DNA of 64,000 nt. Source: Adhaeribacter rhizoryzae. Its GTDB lineage: Bacteria; Bacteroidota; Bacteroidia; Cytophagales; Hymenobacteraceae. Below, in pieces: positions 27,925 to 37,271 of the stretch; position 1 is the first letter of the stretch; every line of letters starts with the position of its first letter. The notes under the pieces were generated by a model. It ran no database searches. It saw nothing but the letters and a program-made list of their open reading frames with translations, and was not told the origin of the DNA. The DNA lies in contig NZ_VWSF01000010.1 of assembly GCF_008629685.1 (NCBI RefSeq), forward strand, positions 1 through 64,000. Direction: 5' to 3'. Both the position numbers and the translations under genes were made by a program.

Positions 27925-29307
27925 CTAACCGGCGTTTTCCTCCCCCTGAAAAATATTATAAATAGTCAGGAAAATGATTTTAATATCCAGTAAAAAGGAC
28001 CAGTTTTCGAGGTAGAAAATATCAATTTTTACCCTACCTTTCATTTTCCGGCTGTCAGTGGTATCGCCGCGGTAACCCATTACCTGCGATAAACCAGTTA
28101 TGCCCGGTTTTATAAAATGCCGGACCATAAATTTATCAATCATCTGCGAATATTCTTCGGTGTGTTTCACCATGTGCGGGCGCGGCCCCACCACCGACAT
28201 ATTACCAATTAAGACATTAAAAAACTGGGGCAGCTCGTCTAAACTGGTTTTTCTCAGAAAGGCCCCGATGCGGGTAATACGGGAATCATTCTTTGTAGCT
28301 TGCCGGGTATCCGACTCGTTATTTACGTACATGCTCCGCAGTTTCCAGCACCAGAAACTATCGTTATTGATGCCAGACCGTTGCTGTTTAAAGAAAACCG
28401 GCCCCTTAGAATCGAGCTTAATTAAAATGGCAAGCAATGGAATAAGCCACGACAGCAGGCCCACAATAATGATTAAGGAAAAAACAATATCGAAACTTCT
28501 TTTAACTATTTTATTAAAAACATCATCCAGAGGAATAGTACGCAAAATAATTACCGGTAGCAAATCATAAAAATCTACTTTAAACTTTTTGTAATCGAAA
28601 CCACTGGTATCTGGCAAAAATTTTAACCGGATTAAATTATTATCAGCAAAATCAATTAATTGAATTACCTGCTCGCGGCTTAACTCATAAGGTGAGCAAT
28701 ATATTTCGTCTACATTGTTTTCATAGACAAACGAGCGAATATCAGCTATTTTGCCAATTACTTTGTCGCCATGCTCCGCATTATCATCAAAATAGCCCAG
28801 GAAGCGATAACCGTGTTCCGGGTGGGTCTGAAAAAAGGACTGCAAGTTTAGGCTGGAACGGCTATAACCTGCAATAATAACTTGCCGGTAGTTATAACCC
28901 TTCCGGCGATATAGTTTTAGTAAATGAATTAGCCCCACCCGCCAGGCTACCATAAAAAATGCCAGCAGAATATAAGAAGTAGTTAATAATGACCGGGAAA
29001 AGAAATAAGATTCTGTAATATTCAGGGTAGCCTCAATAAGCAAAATATACAGAATAATTTGCTTTAATACACTAGAGGTAATGTTAGTAATGCGGGTAAC
29101 CCGGTGTATGTTATATACATTTAAGATGGAGGAAGTAGCTAACCAAGCTAGGTTAGAAAAAAGCAATAGGCTAAGATACCGGGAATCTATAAAATTCGAA
29201 AAAGACCTGAATTGCAAATAATAGCCCAGAATCGCTGAAATATTTATAAAAAATAAATCGCCAAGAGAATAAATTAATTTAATGTACCTCGAATACTGTC
29301 CTGACAT
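27925..29307 (-). CDS. exopolysaccharide polyprenyl glycosylphosphotransferase (WcaJ-like)
   Basis: A 460-aa initiating sugar-1-phosphate transferase that loads the first sugar on undecaprenyl phosphate for the repeat unit. Four membrane segments (about 10-130) come first, then a Rossmann-like domain (~135-235), a further membrane segment and the catalytic domain at ~265-455. Visible motifs there are KRSFDIVFSL, KLRSMYVN, LRKTSLDELPQFFNVL, MSVVGPRP and KPGITGLSQ. It is the last gene of the minus-strand glycan run. Sugar specificity cannot be read from sequence. Confidence 0.93.
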   Translation of the reverse strand: MSGQYSRYIKLIYSLGDLFFINISAILGYYLQFRSFSNFIDSRYLSLLLFSNLAWLATSSILNVYNIHRVTRITNITSSVLKQIILYILLIEATLNITESYFFSRSLLTTSYILLAFFMVAWRVGLIHLLKLYRRKGYNYRQVIIAGYSRSSLNLQSFFQTHPEHGYRFLGYFDDNAEHGDKVIGKIADIRSFVYENNVDEIYCSPYELSREQVIQLIDFADNNLIRLKFLPDTSGFDYKKFKVDFYDLLPVIILRTIPLDDVFNKIVKRSFDIVFSLIIIVGLLSWLIPLLAILIKLDSKGPVFFKQQRSGINNDSFWCWKLRSMYVNNESDTRQATKNDSRITRIGAFLRKTSLDELPQFFNVLIGNMSVVGPRPHMVKHTEEYSQMIDKFMVRHFIKPGITGLSQVMGYRGDTTDSRKMKGRVKIDIFYLENWSFLLDIKIIFLTIYNIFQGEENAG

Positions 29308-29368
29308 TAACGTCTAAAAAATTATGCGCAAAACTAAGTAATTTTCGGGTAGTAAATAAATATTTGGC

Positions 29369-30508
29369 TTACTCCTGCCTGAATTGGGTATATTTAGAAT
29401 CTACGAAATTTTTAAACTTTTCCATAAATACCAGGCGGCTAAAACGGACAGCATTTTGACGGATAACCAGCGGGCTTAGTTTCAATTTTTCAAACTCCGA
29501 AACGGCGGCTATAATGCTTGCTGTTTTTTGTTTCTGAAAAAAAACGCCTGTTTCCAAATTAATAACAGTTTCTTTTACGCCACCCCGGTTATAGGCAATT
29601 ACGGGTGTGCCGCAGGCTTGGGCCTCTACGGGTATGATGCCAAAATCTTCTTCAGCGGCAAATACAAAGGCTTTGGCTCGCTGCATATAACTTTTTAACA
29701 CCTCAAAGGGCTGATACCCCAGCAACTCAATATTAGCAGAGGCCTTCGCCTTAATTTTATTAAAATCTGGTCCATCGCCAATTACTACCAGTTTTTTATC
29801 CGGCATCTGTGCGAAAGCCTCTACAATTAAATCAATTTTTTTGTAAGGCACCATCCGGGAGGCGGTTACATAGAACTCTTCCTTTTGCTTGCATAGCTCA
29901 AATTTGTCTACATCAACCGGCGGATAAATAACGGTGGCTTCGCGACGGTATAATTTTTTAATGCGCTTGGCGATGTATTCTGAGTTTGCAATAAAATAAT
30001 CTACCCGGTTAACCGAAGCAATATCCCAGTTGCGTAAGTAATGCAAAATAGTTTTGGCCACCATGCCTTTTATTCCCCGCTGCAGATTGGCTTCTTCCAG
30101 ATACTGATGATATAAATCCCAAGCGTATCTGACCGGCGAATGGCAATAACAAATATGCAGTTGATTGGCATTGGTTATTACACCTTTAGCCACCGCGTAA
30201 GACGATGAAATAATTACTTCGTGCTGCCTTAAATCAAATTGCTCGATGGCATACGGGAATAAAGCCAGGTAATTGCGGTATTTATTTTTGGCAAAAGGTA
30301 ATTTCTGAATAAAAGAACTAGTAATGGGTTTACCTTCGAAGTAAGAATTCCGAAGATTTTCCGGATGCTGAATTAAAGTATAAATCGGCCCGCCGTATAA
30401 TTGATGAATCGCTTCTAATACTTTTTCGGCTCCTCCTATTAAAGGGAGCCAATCGTGCACCAGCGCAAATTGGTTTAATTTGTCCATTAAGTCTTCTTTC
30501 GAAAGCAA
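29369..30508 (-). CDS. glycosyltransferase family 4
   Basis: A 379-aa GT-B retaining glycosyltransferase. The N-terminal LVHDWLPLIGGAEKVLEAI, the linker VDVDKFELC and the C-terminal donor-binding EDFGIIPVEAQACGTPVIA identify GT4. The first seven residues may be extra; Met8 at 30487 is closer to the family start. It likely adds a sugar, often mannose-like, to the lipid-linked repeat unit made by the neighbouring genes. Confidence 0.9.
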   Translation of the reverse strand: MLSKEDLMDKLNQFALVHDWLPLIGGAEKVLEAIHQLYGGPIYTLIQHPENLRNSYFEGKPITSSFIQKLPFAKNKYRNYLALFPYAIEQFDLRQHEVIISSSYAVAKGVITNANQLHICYCHSPVRYAWDLYHQYLEEANLQRGIKGMVAKTILHYLRNWDIASVNRVDYFIANSEYIAKRIKKLYRREATVIYPPVDVDKFELCKQKEEFYVTASRMVPYKKIDLIVEAFAQMPDKKLVVIGDGPDFNKIKAKASANIELLGYQPFEVLKSYMQRAKAFVFAAEEDFGIIPVEAQACGTPVIAYNRGGVKETVINLETGVFFQKQKTASIIAAVSEFEKLKLSPLVIRQNAVRFSRLVFMEKFKNFVDSKYTQFRQE

Positions 30509-30587
30509 AGATAAACAAGCTTAACGCAATAAAACAGATTACTTAAAACCTCTTTTAGAAAAACCTTGCAGAGATAATAATTAAGTA

Positions 30588-31844
30588 TTACTTAAGGCTA
30601 CTTGAGAATCTGGCAGGTGTGATTTTAGGTACGTTTTCAAAAATGGGTAATATCGAGGAGAAAAAGCAAAATAATATAATGCCGTGTTGCCGGCTCAATA
30701 GCGATTCGGTTATACAACACAAACCAAATAATATTACAAAAGCCAGCAAGAGAATATTTTGGGTAGACAGAGCTTCGGCGATGAGCGTAAAAAAAATTAA
30801 TAACAATGCTATAAAGCCAATTGCCCCTAAGCCAATAGCAGTTTGTAAATATTGATTGTGCGCATTGTAAGTATGCGTTAGGCCCTCTTCAAAACCAATT
30901 TTCTGATAAGCCGCACGCAAGTTGTCTTTTATATCGCCGGTACCAACCCCAAACAAGATGTTTTCTTTTACAATAGAATTCCCGGCTTGCCAGATGTAGC
31001 TGCGGGTAGAAACGCCACTCCGGTTTTCTATTTTTTTCTTTAAATAAGGGAAGTTAGAATAAAAAGCGAATAAGATTAGTAAAAGAGTAGCGCCAATGCC
31101 GATTAAATAGCGGGTGTACCCCCTCCTAATCAGATAAATACTTACCCAAATACCCAAGGTAAATAAGGTGGCAAAAATGGCAGTCCGGGAAGACAATACG
31201 GCTAAAAATAATAAGAAATAAACCAATAAGGCCAACCACCCAAATTTTTGATGCCAGGAATACGACCGGAAATTATTTAATAACTGACGGCAAATAAATA
31301 GTAAGGCTACTCCAATATAAAGGCTAAAATAAGGTGCATGGACATTAACCGCTTCGGGCATGATGAAGGCAAAGTAAGCCCAATCATAACCTAGCACATC
31401 TTTAAAATCAAGTAACCCGCCGTTAAAAATTTTATAATACGTTTTTAAAAAACTTACCACCGACAGAATAAGAATATTAAAGATAAAGGCATTCAAAATA
31501 AGTTTCTGGCGGCTTGGAGTCCAGCGAAAAGCGGCCATACTAACTGGTAAAAGAAGAAAAGGTAATTTTAAAACAACATCTTTTGTTGCCGCTGCCAGAT
31601 TGCTGCTGTTTAAAACAGATAAAACATGCAGTAAAAAGAAGAATACAAAAGCCAGTATTCTTTTATTTCTAAAACAAAAACTAAAATGCTGTCTTAAAGG
31701 CGTTTTGAATAAAAATATTACTACAACCAATCCTAAAAAAACAGAATTGATATTGCTTTTATAAGGCATGCTGATTACCAGCAGCAGCACTGCTCCCAAA
31801 TGGATTGCCCGCCAGGTTGCTACCCTTGTTAATCTGGTTAGCAT
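30588..31844 (-). CDS. O-antigen ligase family membrane protein
   Basis: A 418-aa polytopic protein with about ten membrane segments and the Wzy_C/WaaL signature THTYNAHNQYLQTAIGLG near residue 340, preceded by a periplasmic loop containing GVGTGDIKDNL. Such proteins either polymerise repeat units (Wzy) or ligate finished glycan to a lipid acceptor (WaaL); the two cannot be told apart here. A second, different member lies at 32914-34233. Confidence 0.85.
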   Translation of the reverse strand: MLTRLTRVATWRAIHLGAVLLLVISMPYKSNINSVFLGLVVVIFLFKTPLRQHFSFCFRNKRILAFVFFFLLHVLSVLNSSNLAAATKDVVLKLPFLLLPVSMAAFRWTPSRQKLILNAFIFNILILSVVSFLKTYYKIFNGGLLDFKDVLGYDWAYFAFIMPEAVNVHAPYFSLYIGVALLFICRQLLNNFRSYSWHQKFGWLALLVYFLLFLAVLSSRTAIFATLFTLGIWVSIYLIRRGYTRYLIGIGATLLLILFAFYSNFPYLKKKIENRSGVSTRSYIWQAGNSIVKENILFGVGTGDIKDNLRAAYQKIGFEEGLTHTYNAHNQYLQTAIGLGAIGFIALLLIFFTLIAEALSTQNILLLAFVILFGLCCITESLLSRQHGIILFCFFSSILPIFENVPKITPARFSSSLK

Positions 31845-31868
31845 AGAATTTAATCTTTAGAAATAAAG

Positions 31869-32954
31869 TTAATTTTCGTAAACGCTTTCCAGTTTGGCAA
31901 TCATAGCTTCTATCCTGAATTTTTTTTGAAAAATACGGTAGGCAGCCTCCGACATAGCCGCATAAGTATCTTTATCTGCTACTAATAATTTTAAGTACGC
32001 AACTGCTTCTTCCGGCGAATTAAGATTAAATAAAAAACCATTATTATTGGGCTCTACTATTTCGTTATTTCCTACCACATCCGAAGCTACAATCGGAATG
32101 CCTACACTGGCAGCTTCAATTAATGCATAGGGTAACCCCTCCCACCGGGAGGTAGATAAATATATATCGGTCAAACTTAAATAGCCGGCTATGTTATCAC
32201 AAAAGCCGGTAAAGTAAATGTTTTGCAGCTTTTCCCGCTGGGCTAGCGCAGCCAATTTTGGCTTATCGCTGCCATCGCCAATCCATAAAAAAGCTACATC
32301 GGGTTGATTTTTAAAAACTTTAGCTATTTCGTAAGCTAATTCCATATTCTTTTGAAAATCAAACCGCGAAATGGTAGTAATTACTGTTTTATTAGCCAGT
32401 TTTGGTAATATGGGAATTGCTTTATTTTCTAGCGGAGCTATGGCATTGTAAATGACTACGGAGTGATTAGGTTTAAAAAGCTTGAAATCTATACATTGTT
32501 TTTTCTCCCCTTCCGATACATTGATAAAGGTTTTGGTAAGTGGCGCCAGGGCTTTTTCGTACAAAAAATATAACTGCTTCTGTAGCTGGCCATATTCCCC
32601 AATATGAAAACCATGCAACGTATGAATTACTTTGAGCGAAGGCAGCATTATTTTTAAAAGCCGCGCATAAACTCCCGCCCCTTTGCCGTGCGAATGAACC
32701 ACCCCGATTTGATTTTGCCGGCAATAAGCAGCTAGGCTGGTCAATTTCGAAGTATTAAATTTCCGGTGTGGTAATTGAAATACACTTTTTACTTTCGGAT
32801 TGTTCTGCCAAAGTTCAAAATAAGGTTTATCCGGAGGACAGGCCACGTAAAGTTCAAAATTATTTGAAATATTATTGATTAATAAATCAACGTGTTTAGG
32901 TCCGCCTCCGAAATCAGCCCTTACTGTAATAAGTAAAATTTTCTTCCTGTACAT
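31869..32954 (-). CDS. glycosyltransferase family 4
   Basis: A 361-aa GT-B glycosyltransferase with the N-terminal ILLITVRADFGGGPKHVDLL, a middle HTLHGFHIGEYG segment, and the donor-site EGLPYALIEAASVGIPIVA. The start overlaps the end of the upstream polymerase gene by 41 bases; no later Met precedes the conserved start, so the overlap is probably real and the two are translationally linked. Confidence 0.9.
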   Translation of the reverse strand: MYRKKILLITVRADFGGGPKHVDLLINNISNNFELYVACPPDKPYFELWQNNPKVKSVFQLPHRKFNTSKLTSLAAYCRQNQIGVVHSHGKGAGVYARLLKIMLPSLKVIHTLHGFHIGEYGQLQKQLYFLYEKALAPLTKTFINVSEGEKKQCIDFKLFKPNHSVVIYNAIAPLENKAIPILPKLANKTVITTISRFDFQKNMELAYEIAKVFKNQPDVAFLWIGDGSDKPKLAALAQREKLQNIYFTGFCDNIAGYLSLTDIYLSTSRWEGLPYALIEAASVGIPIVASDVVGNNEIVEPNNNGFLFNLNSPEEAVAYLKLLVADKDTYAAMSEAAYRIFQKKFRIEAMIAKLESVYEN

Positions 32955-34233
32955 ACCACTTGTTTAGAAACAGGTAAAACAAAGAAAACTGAGCCAGCAA
33001 TAAATCCGACATCAAAGATCCACCTGTGTTATTACTAATAAAAATGCCGATTGTAAAGTATAAAAACAGCTCGTGTAAAGCCGAAAACTTTTTTAGTTTA
33101 AGTAACCGGTTAAACAACTGAAAAAAGAAAGCCAGCAACAACAGCAGGCTAAACAAACCTCCGTAGGCTAGCATCAAAAAAAACAAACTTTCGGGTACAG
33201 AGGCATAATGCTTATACAAATCGTAATAATTATTGGTAGAAGCAATTGCATCCACAAAATTAAGCTGATTGTAGCCGTACCCGACCAGTAAAGAGAAAGG
33301 ATATAAACTATAAGATAAAAGAATGAGCATCCAGACCCGAAACCGAAGATTAATATTCTGCTCCCCGCCCGATTCCTGATAAGATTGAATGGTGTGTTTA
33401 ATTTTACTAATCAGGCCAAAATCAATGTCTTTTATTAATACATAGTTAATGAATAATACTAATATGACTAAGAGGTAGAGATAATGTTTTTTTAAACGGA
33501 AAGAGATAATATCCTTTATAAAAAAGAATAAATTAACAATTAGGAAGATAAGTAATGACTCCCGCGAGGTAAGTAATACCAAGTTAATAACAACTAACCC
33601 TATTAAAATGTAATTTAATTTTGTAACCTCTTCCCGTTTTTTCAGCAGCAGGTATAAATTTACCAGATAAACCAATACCAAATAAGATCCATAGATACCG
33701 TGATTGCCAGCCGAACGGGAAAATGAAAAATTGAAAATACTAAAATTAAGATTAGACAAGCCCGAAGGAACATAGTTCACATCCCAGGTAGTCAGGTGCA
33801 AATAGGCACTGGTACCACCGCCAAAGGTAAGCCAGTTATAAACGTATAATAAAAGGGTGACTAATAGAGCCGACAGCGCGACTTTATTAAAGGTTTTTAG
33901 ATATCCCCTAAAATCATAGCCGGCTAAAAACAGAATACAGGTTAGGTACACAAAGTATTTAAAAGCCTTAAAAAGGCCGGCTATGTCTATGTATTTAAAA
34001 AAAGATAAGACTGTAGAGAGCAGAATAAAGAAAAGAGCAAATAAAAAATAAATATAGGGTTTAAGAAACTGAGGGAGATAAGTAATTTTCCGGCCAAAGA
34101 AAATTATAAAGAAAATTAAAATTAGCAGCGGTTCTTGCGGATAAAGAAAAACACCCGGTAATACTTCTATTTTAAAAGTAACAGGCAAGGTTATAAGCAA
34201 CAGAAAAACTAATCTTTTTAAAGAAAGCAGCAT
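32914..34233 (-). CDS. O-antigen polymerase-like membrane protein
   Basis: A 439-aa, very hydrophobic protein with about 11-12 membrane segments and a long periplasmic loop (~ISKIKHTIQSYQESGGEQN to FVDAIASTNNYYDL). This topology is that of Wzy polymerases. Sequence identity among Wzy proteins is low, so the call rests on topology and on the neighbouring glycosyltransferases. It is AT-rich compared with the core genes in the window. Confidence 0.7.
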   Translation of the reverse strand: MLLSLKRLVFLLLITLPVTFKIEVLPGVFLYPQEPLLILIFFIIFFGRKITYLPQFLKPYIYFLFALFFILLSTVLSFFKYIDIAGLFKAFKYFVYLTCILFLAGYDFRGYLKTFNKVALSALLVTLLLYVYNWLTFGGGTSAYLHLTTWDVNYVPSGLSNLNFSIFNFSFSRSAGNHGIYGSYLVLVYLVNLYLLLKKREEVTKLNYILIGLVVINLVLLTSRESLLIFLIVNLFFFIKDIISFRLKKHYLYLLVILVLFINYVLIKDIDFGLISKIKHTIQSYQESGGEQNINLRFRVWMLILLSYSLYPFSLLVGYGYNQLNFVDAIASTNNYYDLYKHYASVPESLFFLMLAYGGLFSLLLLLAFFFQLFNRLLKLKKFSALHELFLYFTIGIFISNNTGGSLMSDLLLAQFSLFYLFLNKWYVQEENFTYYSKG

Positions 34234-34242
34234 TATAAAAAT

Positions 34243-35352
34243 TTAAGAATTTTGTTTAAGTGCTTCCGTAAATAAACCTTCGTACTTCTGAATAATATAA
34301 GCGAGCGAATACTTTTGTTCTGCTAACTGCACCAATGCGGCAGGTGCGGGCTTTGGTAAAAGAGCCACCTCCCTTATTTTTTGGGTCAAGGCAAGAATAT
34401 TATCATCTTGTATTAACCAGCCGTTGCGGTTCTCATCAATTATCTCAGAAATTCCGCCGGGGCTATTCATGGCAATTACTGGCGTACCGCAGGCATTTGC
34501 TTCTATTACCACATTTGGAAAGCCTTCGTAGTGAGAAGTTATAATTAACGCGTGCGCATGAAACATATAATTATATGGATTTTTAATAAATCTGGCCAGG
34601 CAAACCTTGTTTTCTAATCCGCGCTCTGCAATACGTTTAACTAAAAGGTCATAATCATCCCCCTCGCCTATTATAGTTAGTTTAATATTCTGCTCCGGTA
34701 CGGCCGCAAAGGCATCAATCAGCCGGTTGTAACCTTTCTCGACTGATAACCGGCCCACGGCCACAAAATTTACAAACCCCGGTTCATAAGGCGACTGTTG
34801 CACATTTATGTGGCTGTTGATCAGCTTAAAATCTATGGGGTTATTTATTACAAAGGTTTTAGACAGCGGAATGTTGTAATTTTCTATTAAATCCTGCTGC
34901 ATGTACCTCGATTGGCAAACAATTTTATAGAAAGATTTATAAACCGTTTTAAATAGCAGATTAAATATAATCGGGAACCGCTCATTTTTATTATGCAAAC
35001 TTACCATGCTCGATTCACGGGCAATGAACCGGGTTTTCGCAGGCATTAAAAACCGCAGGGTAGCAATTATCAGATTTAGATGGCCTAACGTAGAAAATAC
35101 AATATCTGGCTTGTGTTGCCAGATAAGTTTAACCAATTTAACTGGTATATACCGGGTCTGAGACGAATTTAAAACTATAATAGGCACTTGCTCCGGAATG
35201 GCACTTAAAAAAACGCCTTCCTTCTTAACCAGCACCAGGGTTATACTAAATAAATCCGGGTTCAGGTTTCTGATCAGATGCGTAATAACTCTTTCGGAAC
35301 CTCCCCCGTGCAAAGAAGGTATAATAAAAAAAATAGATGGTTTTGGCTGCAT
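34243..35352 (-). CDS. glycosyltransferase family 4
   Basis: A 369-aa GT-B glycosyltransferase. The N-terminal PSLHGGGSERVITHLIRNL, central VAVGRLSVEKGYNRLIDAF and donor-site EGFPNVVIEANACGTPVIA are all typical of the GT4 group. The stop is followed after 9 bp by the start of the polymerase-like gene, consistent with one operon. Confidence 0.92.
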   Translation of the reverse strand: MQPKPSIFFIIPSLHGGGSERVITHLIRNLNPDLFSITLVLVKKEGVFLSAIPEQVPIIVLNSSQTRYIPVKLVKLIWQHKPDIVFSTLGHLNLIIATLRFLMPAKTRFIARESSMVSLHNKNERFPIIFNLLFKTVYKSFYKIVCQSRYMQQDLIENYNIPLSKTFVINNPIDFKLINSHINVQQSPYEPGFVNFVAVGRLSVEKGYNRLIDAFAAVPEQNIKLTIIGEGDDYDLLVKRIAERGLENKVCLARFIKNPYNYMFHAHALIITSHYEGFPNVVIEANACGTPVIAMNSPGGISEIIDENRNGWLIQDDNILALTQKIREVALLPKPAPAALVQLAEQKYSLAYIIQKYEGLFTEALKQNS

Positions 35353-35377
35353 TAATTAAAAAATAACCGCTAATTCT

Positions 35378-36466
35378 TTACTTCCGTTTAGCTAAATTAT
35401 TGGCTATCTTTTTCTTTAATGTTTTAAAATCTTTTATTTTTCTAAGCTTATACAGGGTTCGGTCGAAGGCGCCTTTATACAATTTAAACTTATACTGTAA
35501 TTTCTGGTCCGAAGCTAAAGAATTAACTTTCAGGTTCAATAAAGAATTTAAACCATCTTTATACTTACCCTGGGCAGCACCATTCAGGGGTAAGCCCTTT
35601 TCCTTTTTAATTAAATAATGCCAAATTTCCAGGTGTTTTAAAGCATAATCTCTCCAGTTCCAGGAGGCGATAGAATTAAGCAGGGCCTGGCGTTCAGCGG
35701 CTATTTTATTAAATATACTTATTAATTCATCTATCGTAACAAAGGCATGGGTAATACCGCAGTCGGCATCCAAGTGGTAGCCCTGAGGTGTAACGATTGT
35801 TTTTACACCGGCCGCTAAAGCATCCATAAACCCCATAGAGCCCTCATCCATACCCAGGTATAAATAATAATCAAGGACGGGAATTAAGTCCAGGTAAATT
35901 TTATAATTAAACTCCGGGTAATAGGTTACGGAAAAACCCTTGGCTTTAATTTTATCGAGGATTGGCTCCCAACCAAAGCCCATGATCACGAATTCAAAAT
36001 TAGCTGGCGAAATATATTCCGACAACTCCAATAGCATGGTTTCTCTTTTGCAACCGTCGGGCTGAACTTTACTTGTTATGCCAATTTTAATTTTGCGGGG
36101 CTGCATTACCTCATCGTGAGCCGGATTAATAAAAGCTAATTTTTCGCGCGGTATACCACTATTAGCCAGTTCTATCATGGTGCCTTCCGACATACAAATG
36201 CCAACCTGTGCAGTTTGGAGTTGCCTTTTCACCAGGTTAAGTTTCCGGATATCATCTATATGGGTAATCATCAGGGTTTCTACTGGGCTGGTCCTTCCTT
36301 CATATTCCAGGTAGATAATATGATGGTTGATGTCAGCCGATGGGTCCGGCACCTTAGCAATATCAGCCTCAATTTGTAAACTTACCAGTTGTTCATGCAG
36401 TCTTCTGGCAAATTTTCCCAGAATCCAAGCATCAACGTCCTCATAACAAACAATCCGAACTCTCAT
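35378..36466 (-). CDS. hypothetical protein, GT-B glycosyltransferase-like
   Basis: From Met at 36466 (362 aa) the protein starts 16 bp after the stop of the methyltransferase; the longer frame to 36529 would overlap that gene by 47 bp and lacks conservation, so it is rejected. No family is recognised with certainty. A GT-B-like C-terminal half is suggested by GITSKVQPDG, the FEFVIMGFGWEPIL strand, and a DEGSMGFMDALAAGVKTIV block that resembles a nucleotide-sugar site. The C terminus is basic. The position in the run suggests a glycosyltransferase with unknown sugar. Confidence 0.6.
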   Translation of the reverse strand: MRVRIVCYEDVDAWILGKFARRLHEQLVSLQIEADIAKVPDPSADINHHIIYLEYEGRTSPVETLMITHIDDIRKLNLVKRQLQTAQVGICMSEGTMIELANSGIPREKLAFINPAHDEVMQPRKIKIGITSKVQPDGCKRETMLLELSEYISPANFEFVIMGFGWEPILDKIKAKGFSVTYYPEFNYKIYLDLIPVLDYYLYLGMDEGSMGFMDALAAGVKTIVTPQGYHLDADCGITHAFVTIDELISIFNKIAAERQALLNSIASWNWRDYALKHLEIWHYLIKKEKGLPLNGAAQGKYKDGLNSLLNLKVNSLASDQKLQYKFKLYKGAFDRTLYKLRKIKDFKTLKKKIANNLAKRK

Positions 36467-36482
36467 ACAGGCAAGCCTTTCT

Positions 36483-37265
36483 TTATTTTTTATTTTTCCG
36501 GGCCACAATACTGATGTTCCAGTCGGCATCAGTAATATTTTCCTGTAGTTTCAGGAACGGGCATTTATGTTCTATTGTAAATCCACACTGCGTCAGCAGG
36601 TTTTCTATCTCGGGTAAGTAATAATAATGCAGGTGGTGGGTTTCGGTAAACTCCAGGGATTTCAGATTATTTTCGAACAGGAAACACGTAAACTTCACCC
36701 AAACATCTTGATTTAAGGTATTAATCTTGGTTTCGGATATCCGCATTATTTCCTGATCACCATTGCTTTTTCTTAAAACTTTAACCGGCGAATATTCTTT
36801 CACTACCGTATTGCCGTTCCAGAAATCGAATATAAAAACGCCATCATCGGCCAATAAATTATAAATATTGGTAAAGGCTTTTACCTGATCGCGGTAATTG
36901 GTCAAGTAATCAACCGCCGAAAACATAGAAATAACACAATCATAATTTCCTTCTATTTTATCGGCCTCCTGAAAAGAATGGTTATAAAAAGAAATTTCAA
37001 AATTGTTAAGTAAGGCTTTCTCTCGGGCTACTTCTATCATTTGGGTTGAAATATCGCTGCCCGTAACTTGGTAACCTTGCTGATAAAGTTCGAAAATATG
37101 TTTGCCGGTACCGCAAGCCAAATCTAAAACCTGGGTATGTTCGCGGTTCTTATTTACAAATTGGTTAATTATTTCTTCAATGTACGCGGCCTCGCCTTTA
37201 TAATCTTTATGCTGGTAAAGCATATCGTAAAACGAAGCGTATTTCTCGAATTGCGTAATTTCCAT
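36483..37265 (-). CDS. class I SAM-dependent methyltransferase
   Basis: A 260-aa methyltransferase with motif I VLDLACGTGKH at residues 46-56, the acidic end of beta-2 in VTGSDIS, and a motif IV-like DCVISMFSAVDYL. In an O-antigen locus it may methylate a sugar, or cap the chain end. It lies 6 bp downstream of the aminotransferase stop, in the same operon. Confidence 0.85.
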   Translation of the reverse strand: MEITQFEKYASFYDMLYQHKDYKGEAAYIEEIINQFVNKNREHTQVLDLACGTGKHIFELYQQGYQVTGSDISTQMIEVAREKALLNNFEISFYNHSFQEADKIEGNYDCVISMFSAVDYLTNYRDQVKAFTNIYNLLADDGVFIFDFWNGNTVVKEYSPVKVLRKSNGDQEIMRISETKINTLNQDVWVKFTCFLFENNLKSLEFTETHHLHYYYLPEIENLLTQCGFTIEHKCPFLKLQENITDADWNISIVARKNKK

Positions 37266-37271
37266 AAATTA

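Noticed and set aside
28100-28570. 156-aa plus-strand frame inside the sugar transferase gene
   Set aside because: The minus-strand gene has clear catalytic motifs; this frame is low in conserved features and rich in Arg/Lys/Ser.
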